In this document: piece after piece, positions 15,361-19,668 of the stretch
Layout: each line of letters begins with the position of its first letter
Numbering within the stretch: the stretch's first letter is position 1
DNA from: Bacteroidota bacterium
GTDB taxonomy: Bacteria; Bacteroidota; Bacteroidia; Flavobacteriales_D; Crocinitomicaceae
Length of the DNA: 19,668 nt
Reading direction: 5' to 3'
NCBI GenBank assembly: GCA_018825925.1
Contig: JAHKAT010000395.1
Location: forward strand, 1-19,668
Position numbers and translations under genes: made by a program
The notes under the pieces: generated by a model
What the model saw: only the letters and a program-made list of their open reading frames with translations
Database searches by the model: none
Told to the model about the DNA's origin: nothing

Positions 15361-16571
15361 AAAAGGACGACCAACAATTAGACGACTTGTTTAAAGAAGC
15401 TCACGATAATCAGGCTTTTCAATACCAGTCTGATTATTTTAAGGAGGTGGAAAAAACACTTTATCCTAGCTCTCCAAATCGCCTCATGGCGGCATGGGTG
15501 GCTCTTGTGGCATTGTTCTTAACGGGTATGGCTATACCTTTTATTCATACATCAGATAGTAGCATTTTAGAGGTTGCAAAAACGCACACTCCTATTTTAA
15601 AAAACAAACTCTCATCAGCTGCGGTAGCCAAAAAAGAGGGACTTCGTGAAACCAAATTTATTCCTGATTATCCTATTTTAGCTATTTCCGAGTCTTCAAA
15701 AGCTGAACTGGAAAATAAACCTACCATTTATTCAAATCAAACCAGCGCTCAATATCCGAACTCCGAATCTGTTAATCGTCGTTTAGCTGAATATCTAACA
15801 GATGGAAAGCAAAATAATGTTTTGAAATATGATTTTGTCCCACCAACTGTTTCTGGATTGGATATAGTTGAAAAAGAAGAGATACATAAAGGAACTATCG
15901 GACGTTTGATGTTTGCTGATTTATCGCGTGTGCATTTTAGCCCTGCAACATATATTCCGACCCCATTTGTTCGTCCATTCACTAATCGATCGAAAGGAAT
16001 ATTCGTAACTGCAGCAGCCAGCCTTGGCACCGTGTACGCGAATAATGAGAGATCCTACGCCAAAAGCATAGGGCTAGGAGCGGGTTATTCCAGCACAAAA
16101 GGAGCTTGGGGATGGTCTTTTGCTTTAATGGGTGAAATTCTTAAAACCAACATACGGTTTTCAGAGTCTACAAAGCATTATTCTTACAATGTTACTTATT
16201 TTGAAAATGTACTGGATTACTCCACATTTTATAAAATAGACATTCCTGTGTGGGGACATTTTAAAACTGGAAAACATATTATAAACGCTGGTTTTGCGCT
16301 AACCCAGGTATTCCAGTCTCAACTGAATTATACGTACAGAGTGAATGGTGAGGTGATGCGTGATGAAATTATTTACGGCGAAAAACAGGGCATTAATAGT
16401 ACACAATTGCTTTTACAAGCCGGATATGGATTGCATTTAACCAGACGTTTGGTGTTGGGAGCAAATATTTCATATTCGCTAAATCCAATGATACAGACGA
16501 ATAAAAATACTTCTTGTAAAGTTTCACCTTTAAGTGGACAGTTGTATTTACGGCACAATATTAAAAGATAA
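15357..16571 (+). CDS. Anti-sigma-like protein with one membrane helix and a beta-barrel-like C-terminus
   Basis: This 404-residue protein is translated from an ATG overlapping the sigma gene's stop (ATGA). The N-terminal 42 residues are charged and cytoplasm-like (MKKDDQQLDDLFKEA). A single hydrophobic helix lies at about 43-63 (AAWVALVALFLTG). A low-complexity polar linker runs to about 210. The last 190 residues alternate hydrophobic and polar residues in strand-like blocks with many aromatics (GIFVTAAASLGTVY, SIGLGAGYS, GWSFALMGEIL, LLLQAGYGLHL, LVLGANISYS), resembling an outer-membrane beta-barrel domain. By position it is the candidate regulator of the sigma factor. Having an inner-membrane helix and barrel-like strands in one chain is topologically odd; the helix could instead be an uncleaved or unusual signal sequence. 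No Pfam-type anti-sigma motif was recognised with certainty. Confidence 0.75.
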   Translation: MKKDDQQLDDLFKEAHDNQAFQYQSDYFKEVEKTLYPSSPNRLMAAWVALVALFLTGMAIPFIHTSDSSILEVAKTHTPILKNKLSSAAVAKKEGLRETKFIPDYPILAISESSKAELENKPTIYSNQTSAQYPNSESVNRRLAEYLTDGKQNNVLKYDFVPPTVSGLDIVEKEEIHKGTIGRLMFADLSRVHFSPATYIPTPFVRPFTNRSKGIFVTAAASLGTVYANNERSYAKSIGLGAGYSSTKGAWGWSFALMGEILKTNIRFSESTKHYSYNVTYFENVLDYSTFYKIDIPVWGHFKTGKHIINAGFALTQVFQSQLNYTYRVNGEVMRDEIIYGEKQGINSTQLLLQAGYGLHLTRRLVLGANISYSLNPMIQTNKNTSCKVSPLSGQLYLRHNIKR

Positions 16572-17638
16572 TGAAAACAATAATCTTGTATTTTTTACTC
16601 CTCTTCGGGCTTTTTTCATGTAAAAAGGACCAGCCTGAGGTGACTGTTTTACCAGAGAACAATGACCCTGTTTTTTATGTCAGTGGGACAATTGATGGTC
16701 TGCCTTTTTTCCAACAAGCAGGTGAAAACAATGCGTTTGTGACGAATGGTGTAATGTCCAGAAATGGAATGGATTACACCTTCGGGGAATTTAAATACCA
16801 AAATGACGTGTTGCGATTAGGAATATTTGATGGCAACGAAGAATTACCCAATCTGTCGTCTATGATCGTGCAAGGAGATTCTCTATTTTTAACTGGTAAA
16901 ATCATAGAGTCCTTGGCCAGTTTTGATCAAGATTTGTGTTCAAACTATAGTAAAATAACGCAAATAAAGTGGTACAAAGATGGGCAGTTGATAGGTTTAA
17001 ATCAATTCCAACTTTCAGACCCAGGAAAATATAATATATGCGGGGAGTTCACATTTGTAAATGGCTCAACGCGCACGGTCTGCAATTCATTATTGATCGG
17101 TTTTTATCAAGAAATGCAATTAAGGATGAATCATTTTATGTTGGGTTCTGGAAAAACGAGATTGTGGATTTCAGGTACAGATTCGTTGAATGTAAAGTCT
17201 ATTTCATGGAAAAGAGATGGAGAATTAGTCTCCAACAACTTGGCACCTATACTTGATATTCCGCAAATTCAATCCGTAATTACAGCCGAGATTACATCTA
17301 AAAACGACAAAAAATACACAAGAAATATAATTGTAGATGGTTCAAATTCAGGGCTTTATACAGAAGATTTCAATCTATTTGTAAAACCTTCTGTGGTGCA
17401 GTGGGATTATGCTGTAGGTATAGATATAAAGAAAAATAATACTTGGTACAGTACCTTTAATACACAAAATTATAAGAGTAAAATGGTTGTTGACCAAATT
17501 TCGCTTTACGAATTGAATTCAAAAGGTGAAAAAGTGTATAAAATTGAAGGACATATCGATGCTAAATTGAGTGCTGAAAATCAAGGAGAATCGATTTATC
17601 TTAAGCTGAAGTTTGTTTATCCAATTATTTTGAATTAA
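16571..17638 (+). CDS. Lipoprotein with two Ig/PKD-like segments
   Basis: This 355-residue protein has a lipoprotein signal ending in the lipobox LFSC, with C17 as the expected lipidated residue, followed by KKD. Its start overlaps the previous stop by one base (TAATG), making it the third gene of the sigma operon. It has no further membrane helix. Two segments resemble Ig- or PKD-like domains: one with IKWYKDGQLIG and paired cysteines (FDQDLCSNY, YNICGEF, RTVCNS), and one with ISWKRDGELVS. The C-terminal 80 residues look beta-rich. I do not recognise a named family. Being an envelope lipoprotein tied to a sigma factor and its putative anti-sigma, it may sense or respond to surface conditions, but this is inference from gene order. 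The RNase P RNA promoter starts just after its stop. Confidence 0.82.
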   Translation: MKTIILYFLLLFGLFSCKKDQPEVTVLPENNDPVFYVSGTIDGLPFFQQAGENNAFVTNGVMSRNGMDYTFGEFKYQNDVLRLGIFDGNEELPNLSSMIVQGDSLFLTGKIIESLASFDQDLCSNYSKITQIKWYKDGQLIGLNQFQLSDPGKYNICGEFTFVNGSTRTVCNSLLIGFYQEMQLRMNHFMLGSGKTRLWISGTDSLNVKSISWKRDGELVSNNLAPILDIPQIQSVITAEITSKNDKKYTRNIIVDGSNSGLYTEDFNLFVKPSVVQWDYAVGIDIKKNNTWYSTFNTQNYKSKMVVDQISLYELNSKGEKVYKIEGHIDAKLSAENQGESIYLKLKFVYPIILN

Positions 17639-17645
17639 TTCTCTC

Positions 17646-17653
17646 TACCTTTG
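17646..17653 (+). promoter_or_regulatory. -7 promoter element of the RNase P RNA gene
   Basis: TACCTTTG matches TAnnTTTG exactly and lies eight bases after the preceding stop codon. With its G at about -4, transcription begins at 17657, precisely the first base of helix P1 of the RNase P RNA. A -33 TTTG at the usual distance is not clear (TTTG at 17629-17632 is only 13 bases away). Confidence 0.65.
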
Positions 17654-17656
17654 TGC

Positions 17657-18030
17657 AAAGGCAAACCGGTTCATCGCTCCATTTATGGTGAGGAAAGTCC
17701 GGGCAGCATAGGGCGCCACACTTCCTAATAAGAAGGATTCAAGCAATTGGATACAGAAAGTGCAACAGAAAATAAACTACCTTGACTTGTCAAGGAAAAG
17801 GTGAAAAGGTGAGGTAAGAGCTTACCGCATTTGGGGCGACTCAATATGGCAGTGTAAACCTTGTGGGCTGCAAGATCATGTAAACCGAGGATGAAAGACG
17901 AAAGTTTTTTGAGAGGGCTGCTCGCTCAATCTCGGAGGGTAGATTGCTAGAGCGAATTGGTGACAATTCGTCCAGATAAATGATGAACCTGTACTTGTAC
18001 AGACAGAACCCGGCTTATAGGTTTGCCTTT
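17657..18030 (+). ncRNA. rnpB: RNase P RNA (bacterial type A)
   Basis: This 374-base RNA is the catalytic subunit of RNase P, which trims the 5' leader from pre-tRNAs. Helix P1 forms from AAAGGCAAACC (17657-17667) and GGTTTGCCTTT (18020-18030), an 11-bp perfect pairing. The universally conserved blocks are all present: GAGGAAAGTCCGGGC (17690-17704), AGTGCAACAGAAA (17759-17771), GAGGTAAGAGCTTACCGC (17811-17828), GGCAGTGTAAACC, AGATAAATGATGAACC near 17974, and ACAGAACCCGGCTTAT (18003-18018), the last pairing with the first block as helix P4. A T-run follows P1 (18028-18034) and probably marks termination. It lies convergent to, and 7 bases from, the minus-strand membrane-protein gene. Confidence 0.97.
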
Positions 18031-18037
18031 TTTTCTT

Positions 18038-18409
18038 TTATTTCGAAAAAATCAAAAACTTCGAAGTTTTACCGTCCAAGTGCAGGCGGATCAATACCAT
18101 TTGAACCCCAAATATTTGCAAAATCCTCTTTTGTTTAATTTCTGTGATTGGAACAATCATCGTTTTTTTGAAAGGTCGTTTAATGAAAAGTGAATTCAGG
18201 TCAGTGCGATGATTCACAATAAACCCATTGATAACGGCGCAAATGGTAATGAAGGCGAAAAGGAAAGGAATTAAAAGCAAGAAAAATGAAACGTCTAATT
18301 TATTTGAAACTAGATAGAGTAACATAGACAGAACAAGGCCTGTTGAAAAGCAGAGAGTAAAGACAACAGTATAAAAATAGGAGGCATAGGATTGGTTAGA
18401 TCGAGCCAT
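18038..18409 (-). CDS. Small two-helix membrane protein, hypothetical
   Basis: This 123-residue protein starts at the ATG at 18409 (MARSNQSY), seven bases after the stop of the lipoprotein gene upstream, so the two form one minus-strand unit. It has two hydrophobic helices, at about 11-34 and 41-64, separated by a short polar loop, with both ends probably in the cytoplasm. The remaining 55 residues are basic and beta-like (IVPITEIKQKRILQIFGVQMVLIRLHLDGK), which resembles the PH-like tail of some small bacterial membrane proteins, but I cannot assign a family. A longer frame opening at 18475 overlaps the upstream gene and adds a non-membrane extension, so I reject that start. The 3' end abuts the RNase P RNA gene. 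Confidence 0.7.
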   Translation of the reverse strand: MARSNQSYASYFYTVVFTLCFSTGLVLSMLLYLVSNKLDVSFFLLLIPFLFAFITICAVINGFIVNHRTDLNSLFIKRPFKKTMIVPITEIKQKRILQIFGVQMVLIRLHLDGKTSKFLIFSK

Positions 18410-18416
18410 GCTTTTA

Positions 18417-19271
18417 TTATTGATGATAGTGAAAGTTTTGATAAATATAAGGATATCTGTCTTTGTTCGATTCATTGTTGATAATGGAAAAAATATTCAT
18501 TTTTTTGGCCAATTTATTTCTCCATTTTTCCTTTCGACACCATTCAAAGAGTTTTCGAGCCTCCACTAAATTGGGACAATTATGAATAACCCCAACCCCT
18601 ACAGATTTCCCAACAGCACCAAAAAATCGTTGGTCTGGATATAATCCATATCTGAAATCATTCGGTTTTAATTCACTATGAAATGCCCATCTGATAAGTT
18701 CTGTTTTTTTAGGCAATAAACTATCGGGCATTTTAAGTTTCTGACTCCATGTTTTTGAATTAACATCTTTATATATTTCAGTGATTTGCTCTATCGTTTC
18801 GGGCAGATAGGTAGCGCTTAGTAGTCTGGATGGTTCTAATAAAACAGCACTACCACGAGCAATTTGACCATAAGTGGTAAAATTTCGAGTACTGTCGTTT
18901 TCAAATAAAAACACCAGAGGATCGATGGCTAAAGGCTGCCAATTTTCATCTGAAACCTTAGTATGATAGAGGTATCTATCTTGTTGTAGCGATTTGAAAT
19001 CTCGCGGTTCACCCAATAACACCATATCGATGTTCGTACTATATCTTTTTTCTTTTAAACGTTTTTGAATTTCAAAAAAAGATAAACAATGCACTTGTAC
19101 ATCAATTTTATTAATTCTTTCAAAATTATAGAATAGATCATCGTCACTAGGACTTAGTACATCGCTGTAAATGTGAATTGTACGTATACGAGAGGAAGGA
19201 ATGTTTTCAGTACAGCTCGAAAGCAATACTAAAAAACCAACCACAACACTTAAGAATAGCTTTGCATTCAT
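18417..19271 (-). CDS. Solute-binding-protein-like lipoprotein
   Basis: This 284-residue protein has a lipoprotein signal peptide (MNAKLFLSVVVG) with lipobox LSSC and C20 as the lipid site. The mature part resembles periplasmic binding proteins of the iron/sulfate type: an early IHIYSDV strand, a segment reading IDMVLLGEPRDF where such proteins have their first hinge, WQPLAIDPLVFLFEND where family members have a Y/N-containing ligand segment, and a C-terminal ARKLFEWCRKEKW like the last helix of these folds. This is by eye and no ligand can be named. The ATG at 19271 is chosen over one at 19301 because it starts the signal peptide cleanly. No ABC permease or ATPase is adjacent, so it may be a sensor or an orphan binding protein. 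It is followed by the small membrane-protein gene. Confidence 0.7.
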   Translation of the reverse strand: MNAKLFLSVVVGFLVLLSSCTENIPSSRIRTIHIYSDVLSPSDDDLFYNFERINKIDVQVHCLSFFEIQKRLKEKRYSTNIDMVLLGEPRDFKSLQQDRYLYHTKVSDENWQPLAIDPLVFLFENDSTRNFTTYGQIARGSAVLLEPSRLLSATYLPETIEQITEIYKDVNSKTWSQKLKMPDSLLPKKTELIRWAFHSELKPNDFRYGLYPDQRFFGAVGKSVGVGVIHNCPNLVEARKLFEWCRKEKWRNKLAKKMNIFSIINNESNKDRYPYIYQNFHYHQ

Positions 19272-19323
19272 TTTGTAAAGATATTTCTTTTCCCAAAACA
19301 CGGGCTAAATTCCAGCATTGTCC

Positions 19324-19331
19324 TACTTTTG
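19324..19331 (+). promoter_or_regulatory. -7 element of the HEAT-like gene
   Basis: TACTTTTG matches TAnnTTTG exactly. It predicts transcription from about 19335 and an 18-base leader before the ATG at 19353. It lies in the short divergent region between this gene and the lipoprotein gene; no -33 element is clear. Confidence 0.5.
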
Positions 19332-19352
19332 TACTGTAAAAAAACAGCAAAA

Positions 19353-19668
19353 ATGGCAAGTGAATCTAAAATCCCGAAAAAAACGCAAAGTTTAATTGAA
19401 AAATTGCGAAGCACGGAGTCAAAAATAGTTGTACAAACGATACGATTGTTGGAAGCTGAGGGAGATGAGCACATACTTCGCCCTTTGTTAGATACCTATA
19501 AAGCCAATACTGTAGAGGCTACGAGAAATGCAGTTGTTGAGTTTTTTAATAAATTATCTGATTCGAGAGCGATCAATGAAATGATACAAATGATTCGCGA
19601 AGAAGAAAATGCGGATGTTAGAAAAATGTTGATTGCGTCGTGTTGGCAAAATAAATTAGATTTTACAG
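19353..19668 (+). CDS. HEAT-repeat-like protein, N-terminal fragment (cut by window end)
   Basis: A plus-strand frame opens at ATG 19353 and runs 105 codons to the end of the window without a stop. The start is MASESKIPKKTQ, with no signal peptide. The sequence then shows repeated amphipathic helix pairs with the HEAT-like pattern: IRLLEAEGDEHILRPLLDTY, then ATRNAVVEFFNKLSDSRAI, then MIREEENADVRKMLIASCW, each about 35 residues. Such repeats form protein-binding scaffolds, and the partner is unknown. Coding strand is supported by the exact -7 motif upstream and by the lack of in-frame stops. The overlapping minus-strand frame at 19268-19474 is discarded as its shadow. Confidence 0.75.
   Translation, partial: MASESKIPKKTQSLIEKLRSTESKIVVQTIRLLEAEGDEHILRPLLDTYKANTVEATRNAVVEFFNKLSDSRAINEMIQMIREEENADVRKMLIASCWQNKLDFT

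Noticed and set aside
18410..18475. Upstream start for the small membrane protein
   Set aside because: It would overlap the end of the lipoprotein gene by about 60 bases and add an extension; the ATG at 18409 gives a clean 7-base gap.
19268..19474. Minus-strand open frame of 68 codons overlapping the HEAT-like gene
   Set aside because: It covers the divergent promoter region and is the shadow of the plus-strand frame.
1..19668. Mobile elements, CRISPR arrays, phage genes or a defence island
   Set aside because: I looked for transposase, integrase and recombinase motifs, regular short direct repeats and known defence-domain patterns and found none; the gene set is core and envelope functions.

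Overview
The window looks like a chromosomal contig from an AT-rich member of the Bacteroidota, most likely order Flavobacteriales. Four things support this: a secreted protein with a type IX secretion (Por) C-terminal sorting domain, a DUF2723/GT117 membrane glycosyltransferase, a DUF2480 protein, and exact copies of the Bacteroidota sigma-A -7 motif TAnnTTTG at sensible distances from several genes and RNAs. Most genes lack a clear Shine-Dalgarno sequence, which also fits. The first 18 bases are not biological: they match the 3' end of the Illumina TruSeq read-2 adapter, so the contig begins in untrimmed adapter.

Layout. 1-168: adapter, then the N-terminal 50 codons of a minus-strand gene cut by the contig edge. 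169-4166: a promoter and SAM-I (S-box) riboswitch controlling cobalamin-dependent methionine synthase, which is split into two overlapping genes (homocysteine-binding half, then folate/cap/B12/reactivation half). 4167-4520: a gene-free stretch with small hairpins. 4521-7595: a large secreted multi-domain protein (two GEVED modules, an Fn3-like module, a PKD-like module, four tandem Ig-like repeats, T9SS sorting domain) followed by a strong terminator. 7702-7876: a complete minus-strand tRNA-Gln(TTG) unit with promoter and terminator. 8030-12774: the DUF2723/GT117 glycosyltransferase and a polysaccharide deacetylase two bases behind it. 12793-14633: DUF2480 protein (minus), an active-site-intact rhomboid protease (plus) and a SixA-like histidine phosphatase (minus) whose end overlaps the rhomboid gene.

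14788-17638 is a tightly overlapped three-gene unit: ECF-type sigma factor, a protein joining a short anti-sigma-like cytoplasmic N-terminus, one transmembrane helix and a beta-barrel-like C-terminus, and a surface-type lipoprotein. It reads like an envelope-signalling cassette and is the most interesting protein-level observation here. 17646-18030 is the RNase P RNA gene, with a -7 motif that predicts its transcript to start exactly at helix P1. 18038-19271 (minus) encodes an orphan solute-binding-protein-like lipoprotein and a small two-helix membrane protein. 19353-end is the start of a HEAT-repeat-like protein cut by the right edge.

The window is mostly ordinary core and envelope biology. 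No insertion sequence, phage, CRISPR array or defence system was seen. Functional links (SAM feedback on methionine synthesis; glycan transfer plus deacetylation; sigma/anti-sigma/lipoprotein signalling) are inferred from family knowledge and gene order.
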